Shown here: positions 1-9,320 of the stretch, one piece after another | Position numbering within the stretch: the first letter of the stretch is position 1 | Layout of the letters: each line of letters starts with the position of its first letter | Notes under the pieces: generated by a model | Seen by the model: only the letters and a program-made list of their open reading frames with translations | Told to the model about the DNA's origin: nothing | The model's database searches: none | Made by a program: the position numbers and the translations under genes | Assembly: GCA_023418535.1 (NCBI GenBank) | Contig: JAEZZN010000057.1 | Span: forward strand, 1 to 23,838 | Length of the DNA stretch: 23,838 nt | From: Bacillota bacterium | Lineage (GTDB): Bacteria; Bacillota_A; Clostridia; Tissierellales; Peptoniphilaceae | Direction: 5' to 3'

Positions 1-824
1 AAAGTATAGAATATGTATTTAAGATTTGCACCCTTCTTCCCATTATATGTTAAAAGTAAAATTGCACTTAATAATACAAATAATACATTTGTAATACTCC
101 AGTTATACATATAATATCCCCAAATAGCTACTATAAATGCTTGATGATATTTTGATTCTTTTGTTATATATAATGCTATCATCAGTGCAATTGCATCATA
201 TCCATAATTTGCCAATTGTCCGATATAGTAATATGAAAGTATAGATGCAATAGCAATGATTGCATCTATACTAATTTTCTTTTTATATTTTGTTTTAATT
301 AAATTGAAATATTCAAATAATATTAATCCAAGTCCTAATTCGTAGAAAATATTTAATTCATAACCCGTTAATAAGAAATAACCATTATATGCCATGTTTA
401 TAGGTGTTATAAGCCATACAATGGATACATAAATGAGTGATGTGTCAAATTTTCGATTGAGTATAAAAAGATAATAAAATGCAATCATTGGAATTATGAA
501 AATAAGGTTTTTAGAGTCATATTCTATAAATGAAATATTTTCAAAAACATTATAATTTTCATAATAGAATGCAAGTGTAAATGGTATCTGTGAGATTATC
601 GCAAATAAGTGCATTCTTGAAATATATTTTTTATTGTCTCTCGTTTTTTTATAACCGACTACTAAAAAGAAAGCAAATATTGGAAGTGCCATTCTACCTA
701 TTGCACGCATTATATCTATTGTCTGTATTGAAACTAAATTACTTCCTGAATAAAAAAGATATGCACCAATATGGTCAATTAACATTGTTATGATTGCTAT
801 TAATTTTAATAATGAGTTTGTCAT
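1..824 (-). CDS. TraX family membrane protein (3' end outside window)
   Basis: Reading from the ATG at 824 gives 274 codons with no stop before the window edge, so the C-terminus is missing. The N-terminus reads LKLIAIITMLIDHIGAYLF, the hallmark opening of TraX proteins, followed by a RxxFPIFAFF-like segment (here MALPIFAFFLV) and many hydrophobic helices; the last visible residues (KGANLKYIFYTF) also match the family's conserved end. TraX of the F plasmid acetylates pilin, and chromosomal Firmicutes homologues are multi-pass membrane proteins thought to be acyltransferases; the substrate here is unknown. An AGGAG Shine-Dalgarno overlaps the TAG stop of the upstream glucosyltransferase gene, leaving 8 nt between them, so the two are almost certainly co-transcribed and translationally coupled. 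Family assignment is confident; function is inference. Confidence 0.85.
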   Translation of the reverse strand, partial: MTNSLLKLIAIITMLIDHIGAYLFYSGSNLVSIQTIDIMRAIGRMALPIFAFFLVVGYKKTRDNKKYISRMHLFAIISQIPFTLAFYYENYNVFENISFIEYDSKNLIFIIPMIAFYYLFILNRKFDTSLIYVSIVWLITPINMAYNGYFLLTGYELNIFYELGLGLILFEYFNLIKTKYKKKISIDAIIAIASILSYYYIGQLANYGYDAIALMIALYITKESKYHQAFIVAIWGYYMYNWSITNVLFVLLSAILLLTYNGKKGANLKYIFYT

Positions 825-832
825 AAATACTC

Positions 833-2401
833 CTAATAATCATCCTCTAGGTCTTCGCCAAGCTTTACTACAAGTACTCCATCTATCATTTGAATACTGT
901 CTTTCAATGGATATACTGGCATATTGATTACTCTTTGGTCTTCTCTTATTCTGTCAATTTCTTTTTCAGATACAAATATTGTATCCATCATTAAAATATA
1001 ATTAAAATACGCTTTATATCTTTCGCTATAAGAATAATAAGGAACAAAAGATCTTGACATACCAGTTATTTTTAATGTGAAATCTCTATTTCTTCTTATT
1101 TGACTTAAAGGCCTTCCAACAAATGCAACAGGAGTTTCCCCATCTATATAACCATCAACTTTATTAATATCATAATTAATTCTTGTAAATAATGACATAT
1201 TTGCATCTTGTTCAAAATCTTTAATTAAATAAGCGGTGTTTGCAAATCTGAAATTTCCAAACATTACAAATACAATAATTAGTAAAACTGTAATTCGATA
1301 CGCCTTATTTTTTAATACTAGAAAGTCTTTTCTATGAATTTCTCTATCTACAAATAGCAAAGGAAGTAGATATATCATAAATATACTATAATGCATTACA
1401 TCATGAGAAAAATCTCGCATAAGTACCCTACTTATATTCATTGCAATAGGTGTAATGATAACAAGTAAAGCAACTATCAAAATTGATTTAATGTCAATTT
1501 TATTTAGAATAATGTTTTTAATTATAAAATAAAATATTAGTATTAATAGAAATATATGAATCGTAATATTTAAATGTTCATTTAATATCGTAGGAGGATT
1601 TATTAGTTTTCCTACTGTATATATCCATGTATTTTTAATATATACGACTAAATTTTCAGGTGTTAAAGTTAAAAGTTTTGCAATAGAATTGTACTTTCCT
1701 TTAACTATTTCAATGCCTGTAACTGATACAATTATTTTAACTAAAATTAAATACAATAAACCCGCTCCTATTATCATTAATATAGATTTTGCACAATAAT
1801 GCAAAACTTCACTATAATCTTTTTTATTGATTAAATCTAATATGAATTTGAATATTATTAATGTGATTGCAAAAGAAATATATGCCTGATATAGAGCTAA
1901 AGATATACTAAGAGGAATAATTCCATATATATATCCCTTATCATATTTTGTCAGTAAATAAATTGATAGTGTAGCCAATAGCATGGCTAACATATCTACA
2001 TCTAAATCATGTATGTATGTAGCCGTAAGTGATATTACAGTCATATTTAGAACCATTATAGCTGATATTGTAAATAGTGTTATATCTGACTTAATATCGA
2101 ATATTTTATTTATTAAATAAAGCGAAATTGAAATGTATGCAAGTGAAAAAAATCCAACTAAATATGGAACGGTTATAATCCCTCTAATGTATTGAAGATA
2201 GAAAACAACGAGCCCCCTACCCGTTTCCGACTTGAATTGTCTTACATTATCCCATGTAATAAACTCATTTAACGAGTCGTTAGAAACTGCATTATTAAAA
2301 TACATATAGGAATGCGCAAGCATTCCTATAATAAAAGTAATTATTATACATTTTATTAGAGTATGGTACTTTTTAGTATAAAATTCTATATTTTTTTCCA
2401 A
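833..2401 (-). CDS. GtrII-like membrane glucosyltransferase domain protein
   Basis: A 522-aa multi-pass membrane protein: about ten hydrophobic helices between residues 15 and 400, then a soluble C-terminal part (about 400-522). The N-terminal pattern, an AHSYMYFNNAVSNDSL segment at 29-44, GRG at 61-63, acidic HDLDVD at 131-136 and LALYQAYIS at 168-176, is what I associate with the glucosyl transferase GtrII family (PF14264), GT-C type enzymes that move a sugar from undecaprenyl phosphate onto a surface polymer outside the membrane. The acidic residues D42 and D132/D134 are candidate catalytic or metal residues (inference). The start is TTG at 2401, chosen because GGAG lies 6 nt upstream and no ATG fits. 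It sits 11 nt after asnS and 8 nt before the TraX gene. No GtrA flippase or GtrB-type polyprenyl transferase is in this window. The acceptor glycan is unknown. Confidence 0.75.
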   Translation of the reverse strand: MEKNIEFYTKKYHTLIKCIIITFIIGMLAHSYMYFNNAVSNDSLNEFITWDNVRQFKSETGRGLVVFYLQYIRGIITVPYLVGFFSLAYISISLYLINKIFDIKSDITLFTISAIMVLNMTVISLTATYIHDLDVDMLAMLLATLSIYLLTKYDKGYIYGIIPLSISLALYQAYISFAITLIIFKFILDLINKKDYSEVLHYCAKSILMIIGAGLLYLILVKIIVSVTGIEIVKGKYNSIAKLLTLTPENLVVYIKNTWIYTVGKLINPPTILNEHLNITIHIFLLILIFYFIIKNIILNKIDIKSILIVALLVIITPIAMNISRVLMRDFSHDVMHYSIFMIYLLPLLFVDREIHRKDFLVLKNKAYRITVLLIIVFVMFGNFRFANTAYLIKDFEQDANMSLFTRINYDINKVDGYIDGETPVAFVGRPLSQIRRNRDFTLKITGMSRSFVPYYSYSERYKAYFNYILMMDTIFVSEKEIDRIREDQRVINMPVYPLKDSIQMIDGVLVVKLGEDLEDDY

Positions 2402-2412
2402 AGTTTACTCCT

Positions 2413-3804
2413 TTATTTATCAATTTTCATTGAATTTACTGTACGTGGATATGGTAATACGTCACGTATATTTTTCATACCTGTCATATACATTACCATT
2501 CTTTCAAATCCTAATCCGTATCCACCATGACTCACTCCGCCATATCTTCTTAAGTCTGAATACCATTTGTAATCTTCAGCTTTAATATGTTTATCTTCCA
2601 TTTGTTTTAATAATTTTTCGATATCATTTTCTCTTTCAGAACCACCGATTAGCTCACCAACCCCTGGAACAAGCATATCCATAGCTGCTACAGTCTTGTT
2701 ATCATCATTTAACTTCATATAGAATGATTTAATATCTTTTGGATAATCTGTAACAAATACAGGTCCATGGTATACTTCTTCTGTTAGATATCTCTCATGT
2801 TCAGTCTGTAAATCTAGACCCCATAATACTGGATATTCAAATTTCTTGTCAGCTTTTTCTAATATCTTAATAGCTTCCGTATAAGTAATTCTTGTAAAAT
2901 CAGAATTTACTAAATTATTAAGTTTTTCTATAATTCCTTTTTCAACAAAAGAATCAAACAATTTCATTTCTTCAGGTAATTTATCAAGTACATGACGAAT
3001 AATATATTTAACCATATCTTCAGCTAAATCCATTACATCTGGTAATGTTGCAAATGCAATTTCAGGTTCAATCATCCAAAATTCAGCCGCATGTCTTGGT
3101 GTGTTTGAATGTTCCGCTCTAAATGTTGGACCAAATGTATAAACTTTTGAATATGCCATTGCAAATCCTTCAACTTCTAATTGACCACTTACAGTTAGAT
3201 TTGACATTGCTCCAAAGAAATCTTTTGTATAATCTACTTTTCCCATTTCATTTCTTGGAGTTTCTTTGTCTGGATCAAATGTTGTTACTCTGAACATTTC
3301 ACCAGCACCTTCAGCATCAGATGCTGTAATTATTGGAGTATGGATGTATACAAAACCTCTTTCATTAAAGAACTGGTGAATAGCAAAAGCAAGTTCACTT
3401 CTAACTCTAAAAACTGCATTAAATGCATTTGTTCTCATACGAAGTGATGGCATTGTTCTTAAAAATTCAAATGTATGTCTTTTATTTTGAAGTGGATAGT
3501 CTTTATCAGATTCACTTAAAATTTCTATCTCATTTGCTTGAATTTCAAAATCTTGTTTTGCTGATTCAGGTTCTACCAAAACCCCTTTAACTTTAACTGC
3601 GGAATATATTCCCAATGAAAATACTTCTTTAAAATTATTCACACTGGATTCTACAACTACTTGAACATTACTAAAAAATGTCCCATCATTAATTTCTAAA
3701 AAACCTATATTTTTTGATTCTCTTGATTTTTTAATCCATCCATGTATTTCAATTTCTTTTCCTACATAATCTTTATAGCTTGTGAATAATTGTTTAATTT
3801 CCAT
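2413..3804 (-). CDS. asnS: Asparagine--tRNA ligase
   Basis: Charges tRNA-Asn with asparagine in the cytoplasm. The 463-aa length is typical. An N-terminal OB-fold anticodon-binding domain occupies about 10-100 ([16 protein letters not shown]), followed by the class II catalytic core: motif 2 around 226-247 ([10 protein letters not shown]...EFWMIEPE) and motif 3 at 427-442 ([16 protein letters not shown]). The FRAEHS and [10 protein letters not shown] forms separate it from AspRS and LysRS. An ATG at 3813 would give three more residues, but its GGAG would be only 1-2 nt away; the ATG at 3804 has GGAG about 10 nt upstream, so I chose it. The gene overlaps the end of rarA by 11 nt, so it is an internal operon gene; I saw no T-box leader, which many Firmicutes aminoacyl-tRNA synthetase genes have. 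Confidence 0.96.
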   Translation of the reverse strand: MEIKQLFTSYKDYVGKEIEIHGWIKKSRESKNIGFLEINDGTFFSNVQVVVESSVNNFKEVFSLGIYSAVKVKGVLVEPESAKQDFEIQANEIEILSESDKDYPLQNKRHTFEFLRTMPSLRMRTNAFNAVFRVRSELAFAIHQFFNERGFVYIHTPIITASDAEGAGEMFRVTTFDPDKETPRNEMGKVDYTKDFFGAMSNLTVSGQLEVEGFAMAYSKVYTFGPTFRAEHSNTPRHAAEFWMIEPEIAFATLPDVMDLAEDMVKYIIRHVLDKLPEEMKLFDSFVEKGIIEKLNNLVNSDFTRITYTEAIKILEKADKKFEYPVLWGLDLQTEHERYLTEEVYHGPVFVTDYPKDIKSFYMKLNDDNKTVAAMDMLVPGVGELIGGSERENDIEKLLKQMEDKHIKAEDYKWYSDLRRYGGVSHGGYGLGFERMVMYMTGMKNIRDVLPYPRTVNSMKIDK

Positions 3805-5134
3805 CTTTTTCATTCTCCTTAATTTTTTCTAATCTTTCATTAATATTTTTTTCATATCCAATATTTTTACTATTATAGAATTTTATATTAGAAATTTCTT
3901 TAGGTAAATATCTCTGACTTGTATAACCGTAATTATAATCATGAGGATATTTATACCTTAAATTATTTGGAATTTTATCATAACCTACTGTATGACTGTC
4001 TCTTAAATGCATTGGTATCTCATAATTTTCGTTGTTTTCAACAAAATTAATAGCATTATTTATAGCAAGATATGCTGAATTTGATTTTGGAGCAAGTGCC
4101 ATATATATTACTGCATTTGCAAGTATTATCCTTGCTTCAGGAAGTCCCACTACATCAATAGATTGAAATGCTGAATTTGCAATATTTATAGCATTGGGAT
4201 CTGCAAGACCTATATCTTCCGACGCCAATATTATTATACGTCTTGCTATGAATTTTATGTCTTCTCCTGCATGTAGCATTTTCGCAAGATAATATATAGC
4301 AGCATCAGGATTTGAGCCACGCATAGATTTTATAAATGCAGAAATAGTATTATAATGTTCATCTGCATTTTTATCATATATTGCAGCTTTACGAATAATA
4401 GAATTTTGCATAGTTTCTAAGTCAAGTATTATTTTCCCATTTTTTTCTTCAGTAGATAATATAGCTATTTCTAAACTATTCAATAAACTTCTAGCGTCAC
4501 CATTACTTGTCTGAATTAAATAATCAATAGCTTCATCATCAATTTTGATATCTTTATTTCCATATCCTCTTTCTTTATCAGATAAAGCTTTATCTATTAA
4601 TAATTTCAAATCATTATATTCAAGTTTATTTAGTGTAATCACTTGAGATCTTGATATAAGTGCTTTATTAACTTCAAAATATGGATTTTCTGTAGTTGCA
4701 CCAATTAGAACAATCAGACCTGATTCAACATGTGGCAAAAGTGTATCTTGTTGAGATTTATTAAATCTGTGAATTTCATCGATAAATAATAATGTTCGTA
4801 TCGAATAAACTGCAAGATTCTCTTCTGCTCTCTGAATAACAGCTTTTATATCTTTAACTCCAGATGATGTAGCTGATAATTCTTGATAATCCATCTTTGT
4901 TGTCTTCGCAATAATATGTGCTAATGTTGTCTTTCCTGTACCTGGAGGTCCATAAAATATCATAGACGAAAGTCGATCTGCCTTTATCATTCTATTTAAT
5001 GGCTTATCTTTTCCAACTAAATGTTTTTGTCCTACAAATTCATCTAATCTCTTTGGTCGCAATCTTGCTGCTAAAGGTTTATTAATATTTAATTGTTCTT
5101 CTTTATTAATATCAAAAAAGTCTAAATTATCCAT
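3794..5134 (-). CDS. rarA: Replication-associated recombination protein A (AAA+ ATPase)
   Basis: RarA (MgsA; WRNIP1 family) is a clamp-loader-like AAA+ ATPase acting at stalled replication forks and recombination intermediates. The 446-aa protein has the usual length. Visible motifs: box [20 protein letters not shown] at 21-40, Walker [10 protein letters not shown] at 62-70, Walker [17 protein letters not shown] at 115-130, sensor 1 [12 protein letters not shown] at 145-156 followed by SRSQ at 161-164, and the C-terminal MgsA region with [12 protein letters not shown] and SEDIGLADP. The gene follows the nrdR terminator (5161-5187), so it likely starts a new transcript; no convincing promoter or strong Shine-Dalgarno could be picked out in the 26 nt between that stem and the ATG. 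Its end overlaps asnS by 11 nt. Confidence 0.96.
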   Translation of the reverse strand: MDNLDFFDINKEEQLNINKPLAARLRPKRLDEFVGQKHLVGKDKPLNRMIKADRLSSMIFYGPPGTGKTTLAHIIAKTTKMDYQELSATSSGVKDIKAVIQRAEENLAVYSIRTLLFIDEIHRFNKSQQDTLLPHVESGLIVLIGATTENPYFEVNKALISRSQVITLNKLEYNDLKLLIDKALSDKERGYGNKDIKIDDEAIDYLIQTSNGDARSLLNSLEIAILSTEEKNGKIILDLETMQNSIIRKAAIYDKNADEHYNTISAFIKSMRGSNPDAAIYYLAKMLHAGEDIKFIARRIIILASEDIGLADPNAINIANSAFQSIDVVGLPEARIILANAVIYMALAPKSNSAYLAINNAINFVENNENYEIPMHLRDSHTVGYDKIPNNLRYKYPHDYNYGYTSQRYLPKEISNIKFYNSKNIGYEKNINERLEKIKENEKDGN

Positions 5135-5154
5135 TAATACTATTCTTTCATTTT

Positions 5155-5187
5155 AAAAAGAAATGCCTTATTTAAAACAAGGCATTT
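5155..5187 (-). terminator. Intrinsic terminator after nrdR
   Basis: AAATGCCTT (5161-5169) pairs perfectly with AAGGCATTT (5179-5187), a 9-bp stem around a 9-nt AT-rich loop. On the minus strand it is followed by CTTTTTAAAA. It lies just after the nrdR stop and ends the ftsZ-nrdR transcript before rarA. Confidence 0.75.
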
Positions 5188-5191
5188 TCAA

Positions 5192-5641
5192 TTAATCTTT
5201 TAAGTTTTCAATTTCATCTGCAAATGATTGTACATCATCAAACTCACGATATACCGATGCAAATCTTACATAAGCAATTTTATCAATATTTTTAAGTTTA
5301 TTCATTACTAATTCACCGATATATGCTGATGTAACCTCTTTTTGATTTAAATGATTAATCTCAGTTTCTATTTCTTCAACTGTTTTTTCGAGAGTTGCAA
5401 TTTCAATCGGTCTTTTTTCACTAGATTTTATCAAACTATTTAAAATTTTACTTCTTTGGAAAGACTCTCTTGTTTCGTCTTTTTTGATAACTACTACAGT
5501 TTGATCTTCGACCCTTTCGTAAGTTGTAAATCTTTTTTTACATTTTAAACACTCACGTCTACGTCTTATCGATTCATTACTATCTGTAGGTCTAGTGTCT
5601 ATTACCTTTGAATCATGAAAATGACAAAATGGACATTTCAT
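5192..5641 (-). CDS. nrdR: Transcriptional repressor NrdR
   Basis: NrdR is a nucleotide-sensing zinc-ribbon/ATP-cone repressor of ribonucleotide reductase genes. The 149-aa protein has the four zinc cysteines C3, C6, C31 and C34 (CPFC...CLKC), the basic SIRRRRECLKCKKRFTTYE recognition segment, and an ATP-cone from about residue 49 to 139 (VVVIKKDETRESFQRSKI...YVRFASVYREF). Length and motif order are standard. It begins 18 nt after ftsZ with a Shine-Dalgarno (AAGGTAGGATG) in the gap, so it is translated from the ftsZ transcript. No ribonucleotide reductase gene is in this window, so its targets lie elsewhere. Confidence 0.97.
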   Translation of the reverse strand: MKCPFCHFHDSKVIDTRPTDSNESIRRRRECLKCKKRFTTYERVEDQTVVVIKKDETRESFQRSKILNSLIKSSEKRPIEIATLEKTVEEIETEINHLNQKEVTSAYIGELVMNKLKNIDKIAYVRFASVYREFDDVQSFADEIENLKD

Positions 5642-5659
5642 CTATACATCCTACCTTAA

Positions 5660-6703
5660 TTATTTTAAGAAATCAGGAATTACAAATCCCCCATCATTCT
5701 TATCGGAATCACTTCTTTTTGCTTTATCATTTGAAGATACTATTTTTCTATTATCAAATCCTGTACCTATTACAGTAATCTTAATTTCATCTTTCAATGA
5801 GTCGTCTAATCCAGCACCGAATATGATATTTGCATCTGAATCAATTTGTTCTCTTATTAATTCTGAAGCTTCATTAATTTCAAATATTCCTAAATCAGAA
5901 CCAGAAATATTTATTAGAACAGCTTTAGCACCATCTATTGAAGTTTCTAATAAAGGTGATTTAATCGCTTGTTTAGCTGCTTCAGTAGCTCTGTTTTCAC
6001 CTGTAGCATATCCTATACCCATGTGAGCTACACCTTGTTCTTTCATTACTGATTCAACGTCAGCAAAGTCTAAGTTAATTAAAGCTGGAACAGCTATTAA
6101 ATCTGAAATACCTTTAATACCATCTAATAGAACTTTATCAGCCATCTTAAACGCATCTACCATAGATGTTCTTTTTTCTGAAATTTGTAATAATCTATCA
6201 TTTGGTACTACTATCAATGTATCAACATTTTTCTTTAATCTTTCAATACCTTGTTCTGCTTGATTTTGTCTTGTACGACCTTCAAATGTAAATGGTCTTG
6301 TAACAACAGCAACTGTTAATATACCCATGTCTTTAGCTAATTGTGCAACAACTGGAGCAGCTCCTGTACCAGTACCACCACCCATACCAGCAGTTACAAA
6401 TACCATATCAGCACCTTCAAGTACATTTTCTATTTCTTGCTTACTTTCTTCAGCAGCTTTTTCTCCTGTTTCTGGATGTCCACCAGAACCTAAACCTTTA
6501 GTAAGTTTTTGTCCGATTTGTAAAGTTTGGTCTGAATTCATGGAATCAAGTATTTGTTTATCTGTATTAATTGCGATGAACTCAACACCACTTAATCCAC
6601 TTTCTTTCATTCTTCTGATGGCATTGTTTCCACCACCACCAACACCTATAACTTTAATTTTCGCTAAACCATTATTATTAACTTCCATATCGAAATTGCT
6701 CAT
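5660..6703 (-). CDS. ftsZ: Cell division protein FtsZ
   Basis: FtsZ is the tubulin-like GTPase that forms the division ring at midcell. The protein has [12 protein letters not shown] at 17-28, the tubulin signature [10 protein letters not shown] at 108-117, and the T7-loop NLDFADV at 210-216 with D212 and D215 that catalyse GTP hydrolysis in the neighbouring subunit. It ends in [10 protein letters not shown], matching the conserved C-terminal peptide that binds FtsA/SepF-type partners. The start is ATG at 6703, with GGAGG 5 nt upstream; the open frame extends to a TTG at 6733 that has no Shine-Dalgarno. At 347 aa it is shorter than most orthologues because the linker between globular domain and tail peptide is only about 20 residues. 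It has its own promoter and is followed by nrdR. Confidence 0.98.
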   Translation of the reverse strand: MSNFDMEVNNNGLAKIKVIGVGGGGNNAIRRMKESGLSGVEFIAINTDKQILDSMNSDQTLQIGQKLTKGLGSGGHPETGEKAAEESKQEIENVLEGADMVFVTAGMGGGTGTGAAPVVAQLAKDMGILTVAVVTRPFTFEGRTRQNQAEQGIERLKKNVDTLIVVPNDRLLQISEKRTSMVDAFKMADKVLLDGIKGISDLIAVPALINLDFADVESVMKEQGVAHMGIGYATGENRATEAAKQAIKSPLLETSIDGAKAVLINISGSDLGIFEINEASELIREQIDSDANIIFGAGLDDSLKDEIKITVIGTGFDNRKIVSSNDKAKRSDSDKNDGGFVIPDFLK

Positions 6704-6756
6704 TTCTACCTCCAAATTTTTATCAATTCTCAAATCTTTAGTAATATCTATTTACA

Positions 6757-6786
6757 ATTATATCAATACTTTAACATATTTGTAAA
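6757..6786 (-). promoter_or_regulatory. Predicted sigma-A promoter of ftsZ-nrdR
   Basis: On the minus strand, TTTACA (6781-6786, 5 of 6 to the -35 consensus) is 18 nt from a perfect TATAAT (6757-6762), about 54 nt ahead of the chosen ATG. It lies in the 106-nt gap after ftsW, the only sizeable gap in the cluster, and so would give ftsZ expression independent of the mraZ promoter. Confidence 0.7.
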
Positions 6787-6809
6787 CATTTTTATACTAT
6801 TTCAAAACA

Positions 6810-8000
6810 TTATTCTTTTTTTTCTTTTTCTAATTCATAATTGTTAAATCTTGAAATGTTTAGAACTACTCCAAACATTATACAAAAGGCTACTATTGAT
6901 GTCCCACCATTAGAAATAAATGGAAGAGTAATCCCAGTATTTGGTATTAAACTTAGTGATACCGCTATATTTACTAAAGATTGTATCACATAAATCATGC
7001 CTATGCCTAAACACAGTAACTTTGCAAAAAGGTCTTTTGATTTTAAAGCTTCTTTTATAGTCATATATGTAATTGTTACTATCAAAAGTATAACTATTAC
7101 AGCGCCAATAAATCCAAATTCTTCACTTATTACTGAAAATATCATATCATTATGTACTTCAGTTGCAAGATATCCATTTTTATATATCGATCTACCATAT
7201 CCTTGACCGAATACTCCACCTCTTGATACAGCAAATAATCCATTTAAGACTTGCCATGATAAATCGTTATAGTGTAATTCAGGATTTAAAAAAGCAGTAA
7301 ATCTATTAATTTGATATTGCTCTAAATTCTTATATAATACAAAAACACCTAATACCACAATACCTAGAATTGGAGGTAAATGTTTCGATTTAAATCCTCC
7401 CACCAAGTATATAATTGCAAGTGATAATGCTAATACAAATGATGTTGATAAATCTGTTTGTAGTAAAATAAGTACAAATGGCACACCTATTATAACCCCT
7501 GTTGGAATTACGGATTTACTAAAATTCTCCATACTTCTTTGATTTCTTGCTAGAAAAGTCGAAAGCATGACAATCGTACTAAATTTCGCTACATCAGATG
7601 GCATAAATCGGATTCCAAGATTTATAGCTCTTCTTGCACCATTTACTGATACAGAAAATGGTGGTACATATACTAATATTAGAAGTATTATACCTATCAC
7701 ATACATGACGAAAGCGTATTTTTTATATATTTTATAATTTAACTTCGAAATTAAATACATTAGAATTATACCTAGCATCAAGAAAATCCCTTGTCTGATT
7801 ACGTAATAATATCTATTTATATTATATTTAATAGTTAAATACGACGAAGCAGATAATAAAAAGGCTAATCCTAATATTCCAATAAATATAATAGATATAA
7901 AAAGATAAATATTAAATTTTTCTTTTTTTTGTTCATAATTCCAATATCTGTCAATAATGGAATTCAAACTATTTTTCTTCTTTTTTCTTTTCATATGCAT
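6810..8000 (-). CDS. ftsW: Cell division SEDS peptidoglycan glycosyltransferase FtsW
   Basis: FtsW polymerises lipid II at the septum, working with a class B PBP. The 396-aa protein has an N-terminal charged region (1-27), about ten membrane helices, and SEDS family motifs: HNDMIFSVISEEFGFIGA in the large extracellular loop (the Asp corresponds to the catalytic acid) and TGITLPFISNGGTS near the C-terminus. Position in the dcw cluster favours FtsW over RodA. It overlaps the end of murD by 32 nt; the start at 8000 (MHMKRK) has no clear Shine-Dalgarno, and an ATG at 7994 two codons later is equally possible, so translational coupling to murD is likely. Its partner here would be the PASTA PBP at 10270-12522. 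Confidence 0.95.
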   Translation of the reverse strand: MHMKRKKKKNSLNSIIDRYWNYEQKKEKFNIYLFISIIFIGILGLAFLLSASSYLTIKYNINRYYYVIRQGIFLMLGIILMYLISKLNYKIYKKYAFVMYVIGIILLILVYVPPFSVSVNGARRAINLGIRFMPSDVAKFSTIVMLSTFLARNQRSMENFSKSVIPTGVIIGVPFVLILLQTDLSTSFVLALSLAIIYLVGGFKSKHLPPILGIVVLGVFVLYKNLEQYQINRFTAFLNPELHYNDLSWQVLNGLFAVSRGGVFGQGYGRSIYKNGYLATEVHNDMIFSVISEEFGFIGAVIVILLIVTITYMTIKEALKSKDLFAKLLCLGIGMIYVIQSLVNIAVSLSLIPNTGITLPFISNGGTSIVAFCIMFGVVLNISRFNNYELEKEKKE

Positions 8001-9312
8001 ATACTATATTTTTAAAATGTTTACCTCTCTCTATATAATTTTTATACATACCCCAACTTGCACAAGCAGGAGATAATAAAACAACATCTCCTCTTTCAGC
8101 TAAATCAAAAGCTTTTTCCATTGCTTCATCTAAATCATTAACTATTAAAGAATTTTTAACTTCATTTCTCTTTGCCGCTTCATTAATCTTTTGTGCTGTT
8201 TCTCCTAAGGATATCAAGTATTTTATATTTGAAACATTTTCAAATAGTTCGTCAAATTCTATTTTTTTATCATAACCCCCAGCGATTAATATTACATTTT
8301 TCTTAAATCCTGAAAGTGCTTTTTTAGTAGAATCAATATTCGTTCCTTTTGAATCATTATAATATTTTACTCCTTCTATTTCAGATACAAATTCAATCCT
8401 ATGCTCTATAGATTTAAAAGTTTTAATACCTTCTAAAATTTGATTGAAATTTAATCCAAATGAATTACATGCAAGTATTGCACTTAATATATTTGAAACA
8501 TTGTGATCTCCTACTAAATTAATGATATCTCTTTTGAATTTGTTTTCTGCATTAATAATATATTCTCCATCATAATAGCAATCAGCTTTTTCTTTTATTG
8601 AGAAATATTTTACATTAGTATTTACATTAATTTTATTCAAAATCTCATCATCTTTATTTAGAATTAAATAATCATCTTCTTTTATATTTTTATAAATATT
8701 TTTCTTAGCATTTATATAATTTTCAAAATTTCCATGCCAATCTAAATGATCAGGAGAGATATTTGTAATAATAGAGATTTTAGATCTAAAATCTCTTATA
8801 CTTTCTAGTTGAAAACTAGATACCTCAACTACATATGTATAATCAAGTCCGTAATTATAGATTTCATATAATAAGCCAACTCCTATATTACCAACTACTC
8901 GTACTTTTTCTCCTGATTGTTCTAATATATGAGCAATTGCTGAGGTTACTGTGGTTTTACCATTGGTTCCAGTAATCGAAATAAATTTATCTCCACCATA
9001 TAATCTATATGCCAATTCTATATCTGTGATTACCTCAACTTCTCTAGAAACAGCTTCTTGTATAAGACTATTTTCTAATTTTATTCCTGGACTTTTTAAT
9101 ACACAATACAATTCACTCCATGGAATATCTACATCTTCTTGTATAATGTCAAATTCGTATTCATCTATTGAGTAAACATCTTCTCTTAGTTCTTCATATT
9201 CTCTATCATCAAATATTAATACTTTTGCACCTAAATTTGACAAGGCTTTTACACTTGATTTCCCTGAAATTCCTAAACCAAATACTAATATTTTTTTATC
9301 TTTTATTTCCAT
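7969..9312 (-). CDS. murD: UDP-N-acetylmuramoyl-L-alanine--D-glutamate ligase
   Basis: MurD adds D-glutamate to UDP-MurNAc-L-Ala in cytoplasmic peptidoglycan precursor synthesis. The 447-aa protein shows the N-terminal UMP-binding Rossmann segment (KILVFGLGISGKSS, 7-20), the Mur ligase ATP loop GTNGKTT at 115-121, ITNISPDHLDWHGN around 183, the YNDSKGTNIDST segment, and a C-terminal ligase domain with LLSPACASWGMYKNYIERG. The N-terminal FGLGISG form and the SPACAS-D/M-Y motif are MurD-specific among Mur ligases. The ATG has AGGAAG 5 nt upstream and lies 8 nt after the mraY stop. Confidence 0.97.
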   Translation of the reverse strand: MEIKDKKILVFGLGISGKSSVKALSNLGAKVLIFDDREYEELREDVYSIDEYEFDIIQEDVDIPWSELYCVLKSPGIKLENSLIQEAVSREVEVITDIELAYRLYGGDKFISITGTNGKTTVTSAIAHILEQSGEKVRVVGNIGVGLLYEIYNYGLDYTYVVEVSSFQLESIRDFRSKISIITNISPDHLDWHGNFENYINAKKNIYKNIKEDDYLILNKDDEILNKINVNTNVKYFSIKEKADCYYDGEYIINAENKFKRDIINLVGDHNVSNILSAILACNSFGLNFNQILEGIKTFKSIEHRIEFVSEIEGVKYYNDSKGTNIDSTKKALSGFKKNVILIAGGYDKKIEFDELFENVSNIKYLISLGETAQKINEAAKRNEVKNSLIVNDLDEAMEKAFDLAERGDVVLLSPACASWGMYKNYIERGKHFKNIVYAYEKKKEEK

Positions 9313-9320
9313 TTATCTTC

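Noticed and set aside
581..793. Plus-strand 70-codon frame opposite the TraX gene
   Set aside because: It is antisense to a conserved TraX-family reading frame and has no supporting start signal.
3805..3813. AsnRS start at ATG 3813
   Set aside because: Its GGAG is only 1-2 nt away; ATG at 3804 has workable spacing and the usual 463-aa length.
6704..6733. Longer FtsZ from a TTG at 6733
   Set aside because: No Shine-Dalgarno, and the extension contains the GGAGG that serves the ATG at 6703.
6327..6785. Plus-strand frame of 152 codons opposite ftsZ
   Set aside because: Antisense of a highly conserved gene; the proline/serine-rich product and lack of a ribosome-binding site mark it as a shadow.
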